A stretch of 64,000 nt of DNA from an uncultured bacterium (lineage in GTDB: Bacteria > Cyanobacteriota > Vampirovibrionia > Gastranaerophilales > Gastranaerophilaceae). A program made the translations under genes and the position numbers. Where the stretch lies: the NCBI GenBank assembly GCA_902462155.1, contig CABQAQ010000003.1, positions 62,001-126,000 of the forward strand, given 5' to 3'. Of this stretch, positions 27,711 to 36,796 are shown in pieces. Numbering within the stretch: the first letter of the stretch is position 1; each line of letters starts with the position of its first letter. Below the pieces are notes generated by a model. It searched no databases and was not told the DNA's origin. It saw only the letters and a list, made by a program, of their open reading frames with translations.

Positions 27711-29273
27711 TTATTTTAAATTATTAAAAGAAGTATTATTTTTATTATTATGGAGAGTATATAGAATGTTAAGCCCATTGAAGATGGCTTTTACGTTAGC
27801 TTTAAGAGTATTTTCGTTAATAGCTCTAGAGATAATTTGTTGATTATCAAGAGGTGATTGAAAATACATAACAGTCATAGCTTGAGAACTAGATCCTGAA
27901 ATAGGACAATTTAAGGCAGATTGGCTATAATTAATTAATTTAACTTCGAAATGTAAATCATTAAGCCCATTGATACAAGCATCGATAGGGCCATTTCCTA
28001 TAGTATCAATATTGTATTCTTGATCATTAAAAGTAAATGAAAGAGCAAATGAATTATCAGAAATTTTTTCAAAATTAAGGATATTAAACGGACCTTTAAC
28101 ATCAAAGATTTCATCAAAATAAATTTTAATAATTTCATCAGCAGATAATTCACCAGAGATCTGAGCTTTTTGTTTAATAATAGGAGTAAGTCGTATAGCT
28201 TCTTGTATAGTAATAGGATAAGAAGCATTAGAAATAATTTCAAAAATAGCAGTTTTACCGGACTGAGAAGTAAATCCAATAATTTCGTCATCTTTACGTC
28301 CAATAAGTTTTGGATTAATAGGTCTATAAGCCCCTATTTCCATATCTTTAGTTTTTATAGCGCCATCTTGGTGAATACCGGATCTATGAGCTAAAGAGTC
28401 TTTACCAATGAGAGGTGATTTTTCAAAAATAGGGATATTAGCCATTTCGCTTATAAGTAAGGCAGTTTCATAAAATAATCCAAAATTTAAAGGAACATCA
28501 ACTCCACTGTTATATAAAGCAACAGCAACTTCGAAAGTATTTGTGTTACCGGCTCTTTCTCCAATACCATTTAAGCAACATTCAAGTTGTATCGCTCCTG
28601 AAAAATAACTTTCAACCGTAGTTGCAGTTGCCATACCAAGATCATTATGGTTATGGACAGAGATAATAATATCTTTAGGTAAGCTATTATAAACTTTTTC
28701 TACCATATCAACAAAAACTTTAGGCCGTTTCCTTTCAACGGTATTTGGTAAATTAATAATAGTAGCTCCGGAGTTTACAATTTGTTTTAAAGTAGAGATA
28801 ACAAAATCAATGTTATCAATACAATCTCCAAAATGTTCTACAGAAAATTGGACTTCACCTTTATTTCCTAAAAGTTTTTTAGCAGATTTAACAGCATCTA
28901 TGGCAATATTTTTAACTTCTTCAGGTGATTTGTTAAGAACATATTTCATATGGAATGGACTTAATGTAATAAATGTATGGATTCTAGGATATTTTGCTTC
29001 CGAAATAGCACATTTAGCTTTTAAAATATCTTGTTCAATAGTTCTTGCAAGAGCAGAAATTACTATATTCTTATCAGAGCTTAATTGAGATAATTTTTGA
29101 ACAGCGAGAAAATCCATATCAGAAGCAGCAGGAAAACCTACTTCTACTGCTTGCATATTTAAGTCTAAAATTTTATTGAATATTATTTCTTTTTCTTCTA
29201 AGTTCCAAGGCTTTTTTAATGCTTGATTGCCATCTCTTAGAGTAATATCATAAAAAAAAGGCTTCCGTTCCAT
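27711..29273 (-). CDS. leuA: 2-isopropylmalate synthase, LeuA type 2
   Basis: A 520-residue DRE-TIM metallolyase. It has DITLRDGNQALKKPW with the metal/catalytic Arg-Asp at the start, VEVGFPAASDMDFLAV, the metal-binding His pair in ISVHNHNDLGMA, and LNGIGERAGNTNTFEVAVAL. A C-terminal regulatory domain follows from about residue 390. The RDGNQAL form marks the type 2 enzymes of yeast and actinobacteria. It condenses 2-oxoisovalerate with acetyl-CoA in leucine synthesis and is normally leucine-inhibited. The ATG at 29273 has GGAG nine bases upstream; the earlier ATG at 29288 has none. No other leucine genes are adjacent. Confidence 0.93.
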   Translation of the reverse strand: MERKPFFYDITLRDGNQALKKPWNLEEKEIIFNKILDLNMQAVEVGFPAASDMDFLAVQKLSQLSSDKNIVISALARTIEQDILKAKCAISEAKYPRIHTFITLSPFHMKYVLNKSPEEVKNIAIDAVKSAKKLLGNKGEVQFSVEHFGDCIDNIDFVISTLKQIVNSGATIINLPNTVERKRPKVFVDMVEKVYNSLPKDIIISVHNHNDLGMATATTVESYFSGAIQLECCLNGIGERAGNTNTFEVAVALYNSGVDVPLNFGLFYETALLISEMANIPIFEKSPLIGKDSLAHRSGIHQDGAIKTKDMEIGAYRPINPKLIGRKDDEIIGFTSQSGKTAIFEIISNASYPITIQEAIRLTPIIKQKAQISGELSADEIIKIYFDEIFDVKGPFNILNFEKISDNSFALSFTFNDQEYNIDTIGNGPIDACINGLNDLHFEVKLINYSQSALNCPISGSSSQAMTVMYFQSPLDNQQIISRAINENTLKANVKAIFNGLNILYTLHNNKNNTSFNNLK

Positions 29274-29342
29274 TTCAAATTTCTCCATATAAAATTTTAT
29301 ATTTTTATTAAGAATGTTGATATATAAAAATTGTACTTAGAA

Positions 29343-29371
29343 ATTGTATCTTTTTAAGTAAATAAAGTCAA
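29343..29371 (-). promoter_or_regulatory. Sigma-70-type promoter for leuA
   Basis: On the minus strand TTGACT (29366-29371) and TACAAT (29343-29348) are separated by exactly 17 bases and lie about 70 bases before the leuA start. One of the best promoter matches in the window. Confidence 0.65.
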
Positions 29372-29500
29372 ACTGAATATATAAATTATCTAATAGATAA
29401 AGAAGTAAAGTATAAATGAGAGTTTATAGTATATTAATTTAAAAATAAGAATTTATTTGCTAAAATAAATAAGCAAAGAATAGAAAAAGGATAAAAAGAA

Positions 29501-30817
29501 ATGATAGACAGATATTGTAGAGAAGAAATGAAAAATATATGGGAGTTAGAGTCAAAATTTCAAGCTTATCTGGATGTAGAGATAGCAGTATGTGAAGTCT
29601 ATAAAAATAAAGGAGTAATTCCGGAGAAAGATTATCAAAAGATAAAGAGAAATGCCAAATTTGATATAAAGCAAATAGAAGAAATAGAAAAAGAAGTAAA
29701 TCACGATGTAATAGCATTTTTAACTTGTGTAAATCAAAATATAGGGAGTGATTCATCAAGATATATGCATATGGGTTTAACAAGTTCAGATGTAATAGAT
29801 ACCGCATTAGGTATACAATTTAAAAGGGCGAATGAAATAATAAAGAAAGATTATGAAGAGTTATTAAAAATAGTAAAAATCAGAGCCTACGAAAATAAAG
29901 AAACAATATGTATAGGCAGATCCCATGGTATACATGCTGAGCCTATGACTTTTGGGGTTAAACTGTTAACTTGGTATGATATGTTAAAGAGATCATACGA
30001 TAATTTTATAAGAGTCAGAGAATATGTAGAAGTAGGTCAGATATCAGGTCCTGTGGGTACATATAGTAATATAGATCCGGAAATAGAAAAAGAAGTATGT
30101 AAAATATTAAAGTTATCACCGGCAAGGATATCGACACAAGTAATATCAAGGGACAGATACGGATATTATATGCAAGCTTTAGCAATGATAGGATCAGTAA
30201 TAGAATATTGTGCAACAGAAATAAGACATTTACAAAGAACAGAAGTCTTAGAGGTGGAAGAAGGTTTTAAAAAAGGTCAAAAGGGTTCATCAGCTATGCC
30301 ACATAAAAAGAATCCGATATCATCAGAAAACTTATGTGGTTTATCAAGGGTAATAAGATCAAATACTCAAGCAGCTATGGAAAATATAGTATTATGGCAC
30401 GAAAGAGATATATCACACAGTAGTGTAGAAAGAATAATTTTTCCGGATACGACAATTCTTATTGATTATGTTTTAAATAGATTTAAAAATACAGTAGAAA
30501 ATCTTAATATATATAAAGAACGCATGAGAAGAAATACAGAATTATATGGAGGAGTAGTATATTCTCAAAAGGTACTGTTAAAATTAGTATCAAAAGGCTT
30601 AACAAGAGAAGAAGCATATAAGATTGTACAAGAAAAAGCACATAAAAATTTTGGTGTAGAAAATGGAGATTTTAAAAAGAGTCTTTTAGAAGATGAAAAT
30701 ATTTTAAAAATAATAACAAAAGAAGAAATAGAAGATTGTTTTGATATAAAAGACTATTTAAAAAACATAGATAAAATATTTGAAAAGTTTGATAAAATGG
30801 ATGAAAATTTAGAATAA
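29501..30817 (+). CDS. purB: Adenylosuccinate lyase
   Basis: A 438-residue fumarase/aspartase-superfamily enzyme acting twice in purine synthesis (SAICAR to AICAR, adenylosuccinate to AMP). Motifs are HDVIAFLTCVNQNIGSDS, HMGLTSSDVIDTALG, GRSHGIHAEPMTFG with the catalytic His, and the flexible signature loop GSSAMPHKKNPISSEN (about 262-277) with the catalytic Ser. The C-terminal domain ends with a Lys/Asp-rich tail. AAAAGGATAAAAAG before the ATG is the ribosome binding site. It is divergent from leuA. Confidence 0.97.
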   Translation: MIDRYCREEMKNIWELESKFQAYLDVEIAVCEVYKNKGVIPEKDYQKIKRNAKFDIKQIEEIEKEVNHDVIAFLTCVNQNIGSDSSRYMHMGLTSSDVIDTALGIQFKRANEIIKKDYEELLKIVKIRAYENKETICIGRSHGIHAEPMTFGVKLLTWYDMLKRSYDNFIRVREYVEVGQISGPVGTYSNIDPEIEKEVCKILKLSPARISTQVISRDRYGYYMQALAMIGSVIEYCATEIRHLQRTEVLEVEEGFKKGQKGSSAMPHKKNPISSENLCGLSRVIRSNTQAAMENIVLWHERDISHSSVERIIFPDTTILIDYVLNRFKNTVENLNIYKERMRRNTELYGGVVYSQKVLLKLVSKGLTREEAYKIVQEKAHKNFGVENGDFKKSLLEDENILKIITKEEIEDCFDIKDYLKNIDKIFEKFDKMDENLE

Positions 30818-30899
30818 GATAAAAAAAGAAAAGTATAAAAAAAAGGGAAAGTATGATAAAATCAAAAAGGGTTGAAAATAAGGGAGGAAATAAAGATTA

Positions 30900-32348
30900 A
30901 TGTCAAATGAAGTAGTAGAAAAAGTAATGCAGGATGGAGGAGATAAAGAGAAATTACGAAGATTCTCAACTATCCAATTATTAAACTTTTGTCTTGGATT
31001 TTTCGGATTACAATTTGCTTGGCAAATGAGGATAATATTATCAGGTCCGGTAACAGAAGGATTTGGAGCATCACCGTTTTTATTTGGATTAATATGGTTA
31101 GCAGGTCCGTTTACGGGTATGGTAGTACAACCAATAGTAGGAGCATTAAGTGATAAAACACATACCATTTTGGGAAGAAGACGACCATATTTATTAGGTG
31201 GAGCAATTTTAGCCAGTTTAGCTTTATGGGCATTTCCAAATTCATCCCAGATAGCAGAAGATATATGTCATACTTTAGGATTTAATCCTCCAATATGGGG
31301 TGCATTAGCCTTCGCAGCATTAATGATTTGGGTAATAGATGCGTGTATAAATATAGCTCAAGGACCATATAGAGCATTAATACCGGATACAATGCCAAGT
31401 GAGCAGTATTCAATCGCAAATTCATTTTTAAGTTTTGCTATAGGTTTAGGATCAGTAGTAGCAGCAGGTACAGCACCATTTTTAAAGTATGTGTGTAATT
31501 ATCAGATGTCAATAAATTCTCAGTTTATAATGGCAGCTTTAGCTTTTTCTTTAGCTATGATCTGGACTTGCATGACTATAAGTGAAAGAAATACATCTTT
31601 ATTAAATAAAACGCAAGATCAAGAAAATAATGTAAAAGATATAGAAAAAAATAAAGAATCAAAATCAATGAAAGATTCTATAAAAGAATTTTTTGCCTTA
31701 TCTCCAGAAGTTGCGAAAATATGTACAGTGCAATTTTTTACTTGGATAGGTGTAATGTGTATGTTTATATTTTTTACACAGTATACAGTGCATAGTATAT
31801 ATGCTGTACCTGATTTAACAACAGCAAATGAATCAATAAAAGCTCTTTATGCAGAGGCTACATTAAAAGGTACAAATTTATCATCAATAGGTTTTGCAGT
31901 ACTTAATTTAATATGTTTTATAGTATCAATACCAATTGGAGTTATCTCATCTAAATTAGGTTCAAAAAATACACATACAGTATCTTTAATAATAATGGCA
32001 ATAGCATACTTAGGTTTAGCATTTACAAAAGATGTTAAAACAGTAATACTATTTATGGGTCTTGCCGGAATAGGTTGGGCAAGTATTCTTGCATTACCTT
32101 TTGCTATGTTATCTCAATATATAAAGCAAGGTACAGAAGGTACTATGATGGGAATATTTAATATATTTATTGCCGGTCCGCAAGTATTTGTATGTACTTT
32201 AATCGCTTGGATAATAAGTAAATTACAATTTACAATGCCAAATGGAGCAGGTATAAATTATCATTGGGAATATTCTTTAATAATAGGGGCTGTAGTCTTA
32301 TTTATTTCAGCAGGAATTACTCAATTTATAAAAGAAAAAAAGTCATAA
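30900..32348 (+). CDS. Sugar-type MFS transporter (GPH/SLC45-like)
   Basis: A 482-residue protein with about 12 membrane helices. Its N-terminus has LNFCLGFFGLQFAWQMRIIL, WLAGPFTGMVVQPIVGALSD and the loop TILGRRRPYLLGG, which is typical of glycoside/sucrose cation symporters. A charged central loop (about 235-262) separates the halves. It probably imports a disaccharide with protons or sodium; substrate unknown. It follows purB by 82 bases with its own strong ribosome binding site (GGGAGGAAA), and a terminator lies 35 bases downstream. Confidence 0.88.
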   Translation: MSNEVVEKVMQDGGDKEKLRRFSTIQLLNFCLGFFGLQFAWQMRIILSGPVTEGFGASPFLFGLIWLAGPFTGMVVQPIVGALSDKTHTILGRRRPYLLGGAILASLALWAFPNSSQIAEDICHTLGFNPPIWGALAFAALMIWVIDACINIAQGPYRALIPDTMPSEQYSIANSFLSFAIGLGSVVAAGTAPFLKYVCNYQMSINSQFIMAALAFSLAMIWTCMTISERNTSLLNKTQDQENNVKDIEKNKESKSMKDSIKEFFALSPEVAKICTVQFFTWIGVMCMFIFFTQYTVHSIYAVPDLTTANESIKALYAEATLKGTNLSSIGFAVLNLICFIVSIPIGVISSKLGSKNTHTVSLIIMAIAYLGLAFTKDVKTVILFMGLAGIGWASILALPFAMLSQYIKQGTEGTMMGIFNIFIAGPQVFVCTLIAWIISKLQFTMPNGAGINYHWEYSLIIGAVVLFISAGITQFIKEKKS

Positions 32349-32382
32349 AATTTACTAAGAATTTTTTATAAAAAGGAATTCA

Positions 32383-32417
32383 AGAGATTAGATTTATATA
32401 AATCTAATCTCTTTATT
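32383..32417 (+). terminator. Intrinsic terminator after the MFS gene
   Basis: Perfect 13-base arms (32383-32395 and 32400-32412, AGAGATTAGATTT and its complement) with a 4-base loop, followed by a T-rich run. Ends the purB-MFS unit. Confidence 0.85.
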
Positions 32418-32910
32418 AATTAGATACTCGCTGTTGTTTTATTAAAAAAATTTAGATCTAATGTAATTCTTAATTATTTTAAACATTTAGAATATATTTT
32501 AAATGTTTCTTTTTTTTGTTAATTTGCCTTTTATTTAAGTATTAAAATTTTCAAAAAAGTATGTTTGAACTGCATTTTAAAAATATAACAAAAGAAAAAG
32601 GCCATTTGAATTTTTTAAGTTCAGAGTGAAAGGGGGATTTTTTTTGAAAAAGTTCAAAGAAAAATTTTTTTTGTTGTGTGTGTGTGTGTGAGGTGTTTAA
32701 GAAGCCAAGAGTTATATTAAGTGGTGATAGTTTGTGGTTAAAATGGCGATTGTGACAGATTGTGTGTAGATTTTATACATATTGTAAGAAAAAAGGCTAA
32801 AACGATCTATATATACAAATTAAAATATTAATAAATAAAATACAATATCATTTAAAGAATAAGTGTGTTAAAATATAAGTAAAGAAATGTAAATATATAA
32901 ATAATATATA
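32418..32910. other. Gene-free AT-rich spacer with homopolymer runs and a (TG)8 tract
   Basis: No convincing gene is visible in this stretch. It holds long T and A runs (around 32505-32520 and 32637-32672), an imperfect inverted repeat (a TTGAATTTTTTAA-like arm near 32605 and its partner near 32645), an AGGGGG followed by a 15-codon TTG-initiated reading frame, and a (TG)8 dinucleotide tract at 32675-32690. It lies between a terminator and a pilin promoter. Function, if any, unknown. Confidence 0.7.
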
Positions 32911-32939
32911 TTGCGTAATGAAATATGATATTGTATAAT
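32911..32939 (+). promoter_or_regulatory. Promoter of the pseudopilin gene, possibly giving a leaderless mRNA
   Basis: TTGCGT (32911-32916) and consensus TATAAT (32934-32939) with 17 bases between. Transcription should begin near 32946-32949, practically at the preferred ATG (32949), so the message would have almost no 5' leader. Confidence 0.55.
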
Positions 32940-32948
32940 GTCGTATGT

Positions 32949-33680
32949 ATGGATATTGTATATAAAAATAGAGGTTTTTCTTTAGCAGAGGTGATAATCT
33001 GTTTACTTGTGGTTGGAATTATAGCCGCCATAACTATCCCGACGTTGGTGTTTGACGTTTATGAACAATTAACTGTAACGCAAGTGAAAAAGGTTTATTC
33101 TACATTGTCAAATGCATATAGGTATGTAAGGATAGTTAATGGTTCGCCTGAAGATTGGCCTGAGTTCATTAATCAAAATTTTGATCACTCTTTATTCGCA
33201 GAAAAATTTAGGCCTTTTATGCATATAATGCATGATTGTAAAAAAGATGGGAATAATAGTTTATGTATATTAAATAACCAATATCATAAATTTAATGGAG
33301 ATTCTGAATTATATCTAAATAGTAGATATGATGTAGTATTGGCTGATGGAACGTCTGTTATATTTAATACAAGAAGAGACAGTGTGGATGAAAGATATGA
33401 TAGATGGGGAGTTATATATGTTGATTTAAACGGTACAAAAGGACCTAATAGATGGGGGTATGACCTTTTTGAATTTTCTATACAAAAAGATAATATAGTT
33501 CCAACAGGTGCTAATAAAGGTAGCACAGATCGAACCATATTAAGTAATTGTTTATCAACAGGGTATCATTGTACAGCTTGGGTATTAAGAAAAGAAAATA
33601 TTTTGTATAGAAGATGTCCTCAAGATTTGCAAATATTATTAAAGCAAGACAAAAATAATGTTCCTACTGGTTGTTTTTAA
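32949..33680 (+). CDS. Type IV pilin/type II secretion-like prepilin protein
   Basis: A 243-residue prepilin. A short basic leader (MDIVYKNRG) is followed by the prepilin peptidase site G^FSLAEVIICLLVVGIIAAI, with Glu at +5 and a hydrophobic N-terminal helix, then the alpha-helical spine VKKVYSTLSNAYRYV. The globular part has four or more cysteines and the phrase VYVDLNGTKGPNRWGYDLFEFSI, typical of the abundant pseudopilin-like surface proteins of Gastranaerophilales. An ATG at 32925 would lie upstream of the -10 element and give an overlong leader, so I start at 32949. It is a solitary gene with its own promoter; no assembly ATPase or peptidase gene is near. Confidence 0.85.
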   Translation: MDIVYKNRGFSLAEVIICLLVVGIIAAITIPTLVFDVYEQLTVTQVKKVYSTLSNAYRYVRIVNGSPEDWPEFINQNFDHSLFAEKFRPFMHIMHDCKKDGNNSLCILNNQYHKFNGDSELYLNSRYDVVLADGTSVIFNTRRDSVDERYDRWGVIYVDLNGTKGPNRWGYDLFEFSIQKDNIVPTGANKGSTDRTILSNCLSTGYHCTAWVLRKENILYRRCPQDLQILLKQDKNNVPTGCF

Positions 33681-33786
33681 ATTAGATTTCTTTGAATAAA
33701 ACAGATGTTTAATATATTCAAATTAAAATTAATTATTTTTGGTAAAATCGTTTTACTTTTTTATTTTTACCTTTTTTCCCAACATC

Positions 33787-33832
33787 AAAAAAATGAGAGC
33801 TAAAAGAATTAATTTTCTTTAAAGCTCTCATT
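33787..33832 (-). terminator. Terminator of the SLH protein gene
   Basis: Arms AATGAGAGCT (33792-33801) and AGCTCTCATT (33823-33832) with a partly paired AT-rich interior. Read on the minus strand the hairpin is followed by a run of seven T, as expected for the strongly expressed gene ending at 33880. Confidence 0.8.
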
Positions 33833-33879
33833 AAAAATATTATGTTAAAAAATATTTTTAATTAATAAAATAATTATTA

Positions 33880-36066
33880 CTAGTCTTGAGTAGGGCAACC
33901 AAAGCTTATAGTAACCTGTTGTTTAGGATTAACAGAAGAAACTTTCATACCATTAGGGTCAACAAGGTAAGTAACTTCATCAGCAGTATACCCAAATAAT
34001 CCCATAGTTCCGCTTAAAGCAGTACGAGTAACATCAATAGGAGCTTTAACGGTATTTTTAATAGCATCAGTATAGCTTCTTCCAGCAGATCCGAATTGAC
34101 CTTGGAATATTTCTCCGGTACCTACACCTACACCATCAAAAACAGATTCAACAGCATTACCGGCATTAACAACAGCACCACCTACAGTTCTACCAACATT
34201 ACCAATTAAACCACCAGTCCAAGTGAATGGAGCTTCAACTAGACGAGCAAAGAAGTTTGGTTTCTTAAGAGTATTTACTTGAGCTGTTAATATTTGTCTA
34301 GGTAACTTTTGTTTGCATTTTCCATTTTGGATATCATTAAAGCTTAATTTAATAGCACCCTTACATTTACCTGTTGGTCTAACAACTTCAGTAACTTTAC
34401 CGTGAACTATAGAACCGGCAGGGAAATTAACCCCATTAATAGTAACAGCATCAACAGTTCTAGCAGCGAATCTATCACCTATATTAGCGTGTTTTGCACT
34501 TAATTCATCATTTAAGCAAAGTTTTAAAGTAGGTACTTTAACAATCTCTTCTTTTTCTATATAAGCTTTAGAATTTTGACAATCACAATCATTAGGTTTG
34601 CAAGGGCATCCATCCATAGATACCTTATCTTGATTGTCATATCCTACAGCTATACGTATAGATTGTAACATAGAAGCTATATCAGCACGGCTAGCATCAT
34701 TATTAGGCATAATATTTTTAGGTAAAGGTGAATCATTTAATACCCCAGCTTGTAAAGATTTAGCAACAGGTATTTGAGCCCATCCTGGTACGTTATTTCC
34801 ATCACAGTATTGACTTAATATTTCTTGAGCTTGGCAATCACTTAAGTCACATTTAAGACCTTTTGAAAGTATAGTTAAAGCTTCTGCTCTAGATACAGTT
34901 TCATTAGGTTTAAATGTATTGTTAGGATATCCACACATTAATCCGTTAGCTACAGCTTTGTTAATAACTTTATTACCCCAATGATTTCTTGGAACATCCC
35001 TGAAAGTATTTTGCGGACAAGTCATGTTATCATTTAAATTGAATCCCTTAACAACCATAGAAGCTAATTCTGCTCTAGATACAGGTAAATTAGGTTTAAA
35101 TGTTCTATCAGGGTAACCAACAATTACATCATTTTCAGCTAAGCGATTGATATCACATCCAGCCCAGAATCCTTGAGGAATATCAGAAAAAGAACTTACA
35201 AATGGTATAGAAGCAGCTCCACCGGTAGATTGACTCATGGACATATTGAATGGTTCAAGAGAACGTTTTCTAGCTTCCATACTTGTTTGAGTATGTATTT
35301 GTATAGGACATCCACAACCATTAGATGTTTTGCAGTTATCTTCTACAGGTACACCGCATCCACAACCACAAGAATTATTGTTAATAATAGGTAAAGCAGC
35401 TCCGGTAGCACAAGAATCGCAAGTTGGAGCAGCACCACAAGGCATTGGATCACAAGATGAGATTACAGGTACGCCGTTAGTCATAGCATTTAATCCATTA
35501 AGGCAACCATAAGAGGCATCAGCACAAGCTGGGCAAGGTGCGTATGGACTAGCGTTTAATCCTATTCCATTATTATATTCCCCAACTACATTATTTCCAC
35601 CATATATAGCATATGGGTACGCATAAACTTGTTGTCTATGAAGATCGCTATTATTTTCTGGATTAGGACATACAGCACAAGCCGGTTCATCCGGACAAGG
35701 GCAAGGAGCCATTGCTGGACAAGGATTACAAGGATCTTCACAAGATTTTTCACAAGGATCGCAAGGGTCACAAGGAGCGGCACCACAAGGATCACAAGAT
35801 TTTTCGCAAGGATCTTCACAAGGCTTTTCACAAGGATCTTCACAAGGCTTTTCGCAAGGATCTTGACATTTACAGTTATTCTTTGGTTGAAAGCATTTTG
35901 GGCATTTTGCATTATTTGGGGTTATCCTTTTTTCACAACCGCTTAATGGACAGCTAGCTAAATTTAATCCGCTTATATCGTCTATTGTAGCTGCATTGAT
36001 TGTTACTGTACTTGCCAAAATCCCTATACTTAATGCTGCGGCAAGGGTCATTTTGTTAATTGTCAT
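33880..36066 (-). CDS. Cysteine-rich S-layer-homology (SLH) surface protein
   Basis: A 728-residue exported protein. Residues 1-25 are a signal peptide. Residues about 39-253 are extremely cysteine-rich (36 Cys), built in part from repeats of DPCEKPCE and CxC/CxxC pairs, followed by CGCGCG. Three SLH units follow (about 291-343, 354-404, 420-470), with FSDIPQGFWAGCDINRLAEN, GYPDRTFKPNLPVSRAE and similar in the second; SLH domains anchor proteins to cell-wall polymers. A C-terminal beta domain (about 514-600) and a glycine-rich tail (615-700) complete it. Codon choice (AAC, TTC, GGT) and a perfect AGGAGG suggest high expression. The cysteine block may bind metal or cross-link the surface layer. 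I know no described protein with this exact arrangement. Confidence 0.88.
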   Translation of the reverse strand: MTINKMTLAAALSIGILASTVTINAATIDDISGLNLASCPLSGCEKRITPNNAKCPKCFQPKNNCKCQDPCEKPCEDPCEKPCEDPCEKSCDPCGAAPCDPCDPCEKSCEDPCNPCPAMAPCPCPDEPACAVCPNPENNSDLHRQQVYAYPYAIYGGNNVVGEYNNGIGLNASPYAPCPACADASYGCLNGLNAMTNGVPVISSCDPMPCGAAPTCDSCATGAALPIINNNSCGCGCGVPVEDNCKTSNGCGCPIQIHTQTSMEARKRSLEPFNMSMSQSTGGAASIPFVSSFSDIPQGFWAGCDINRLAENDVIVGYPDRTFKPNLPVSRAELASMVVKGFNLNDNMTCPQNTFRDVPRNHWGNKVINKAVANGLMCGYPNNTFKPNETVSRAEALTILSKGLKCDLSDCQAQEILSQYCDGNNVPGWAQIPVAKSLQAGVLNDSPLPKNIMPNNDASRADIASMLQSIRIAVGYDNQDKVSMDGCPCKPNDCDCQNSKAYIEKEEIVKVPTLKLCLNDELSAKHANIGDRFAARTVDAVTINGVNFPAGSIVHGKVTEVVRPTGKCKGAIKLSFNDIQNGKCKQKLPRQILTAQVNTLKKPNFFARLVEAPFTWTGGLIGNVGRTVGGAVVNAGNAVESVFDGVGVGTGEIFQGQFGSAGRSYTDAIKNTVKAPIDVTRTALSGTMGLFGYTADEVTYLVDPNGMKVSSVNPKQQVTISFGCPTQD
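35725..35870 (-). repeat. Short tandem repeats coding the DPCEKPCE block
   Basis: Imperfect 24-base units with alternating 12-base halves (plus-strand reading GGATCTTCACAAGGCTTTTC) encode the repeated Asp-Pro-Cys-Glu-Lys-Pro/Ser-Cys segment, residues about 66-116 of the SLH protein. Unit number may vary by slippage. Confidence 0.7.
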
Positions 36067-36102
36067 CTCTTTCCTCCTATTTAGAAAAAATTAAATTTAT
36101 TT

Positions 36103-36124
36103 GGGCTACTTTTTTTATTAGCCC
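36103..36124 (-). promoter_or_regulatory. Hairpin in the 5' leader of the SLH mRNA
   Basis: GGGCTA (36103-36108) pairs with TAGCCC (36119-36124) around a 10-base loop, about 37 bases upstream of the SLH start codon and 25 bases before its AGGAGG site (73-78 on 360xx, minus strand). It could stabilise the mRNA as in other abundant surface proteins. Alternatively, read on the plus strand, it resembles a weak terminator because a T run follows. Confidence 0.45.
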
Positions 36125-36304
36125 TTTTTTGTGTATTTCGTTACAACAAATTATGTCTTTGAATTTATGTTTTAATCATTGCCAAAATTGGTTATCTGAT
36201 TTAACTATTTCTTTTGGTTTTTCTAATACTTTTTATTCTGGTTTTTTTATATTATTATTTTCTATGCTATAATTTACTTGAAAAAGAATGATTAGGATTA
36301 TTTT

Positions 36305-36766
36305 ATGAGTGTAAAACCTTGGGTTGATTATTTTTTAGAAATAGCTAAGACTTGTTCTTCTCGTTCAAATTGTATACGAGCTCAAGTTGGTGCTGTGATT
36401 GTTGGCGAAGATAATAAAATTAAAGCTACCGGATATAATGGAACACCTTCTAAAGTCGTTTCTTGTTTAGAGTTGGGATTTTGTTATAGACAAAAACATA
36501 ATATACCCTCCGGTACCAGATATGAAACTTGCAGAAGTATTCACGCTGAACAAAATGCTATTATTCAAGCCGGACAAGATCGATGTAAAAATTCTACTAT
36601 GTATATTTATGGGCATCAATTTATATGTATTTTATGTAAAAGATTTATCGTTCAATCCGGAATTAAGAAAGTATATCTTAGAAAAGATGATCAATCTCCT
36701 ATTTTAGAGGTTACTGTTCAGGATCTTATACAAGAGCTTTCTGATTCACATTTTGCTTCTGTTTAA
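36305..36766 (+). CDS. Deoxycytidylate (dCMP) deaminase
   Basis: A 153-residue zinc-dependent cytidine-deaminase-fold enzyme. The active site is IHAEQNAI with zinc ligand His80 and catalytic Glu82; the other ligands are Cys108 and Cys111 in FICILCKRFI, where the usual Pro-Cys is Ile-Cys. GYNGTP and the Cys-rich loop SCLELGFCYRQ are typical of dCMP deaminases (ComEB/DCD type). It makes dUMP for thymidylate synthesis. It precedes the DUF4127 gene by 30 bases and is divergent from the SLH gene. Synonymous sites are T-rich. Confidence 0.92.
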   Translation: MSVKPWVDYFLEIAKTCSSRSNCIRAQVGAVIVGEDNKIKATGYNGTPSKVVSCLELGFCYRQKHNIPSGTRYETCRSIHAEQNAIIQAGQDRCKNSTMYIYGHQFICILCKRFIVQSGIKKVYLRKDDQSPILEVTVQDLIQELSDSHFASV

Positions 36767-36796
36767 TATTTATTTATAATTTTTTGATGTTTTATT

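Noticed and set aside
32418..32910. tRNA, small RNA or riboswitch in the largest gene-free gap
   Set aside because: No cloverleaf-like arms, no TTCRA-type loop and no recognised aptamer; only simple repeats and weak AT hairpins.
35586..35957. Frames opposite or shifted within the Cys-rich repeat block, rich in Arg/Lys/His or Leu/Val
   Set aside because: Shadows of the repeated DPCEKPCE codons.
36060..36272. 70-codon plus-strand frame upstream of dCMP deaminase
   Set aside because: It starts inside the SLH ribosome-binding region, covers its leader hairpin and promoter zone, and reads as Phe/Ser/Leu noise.
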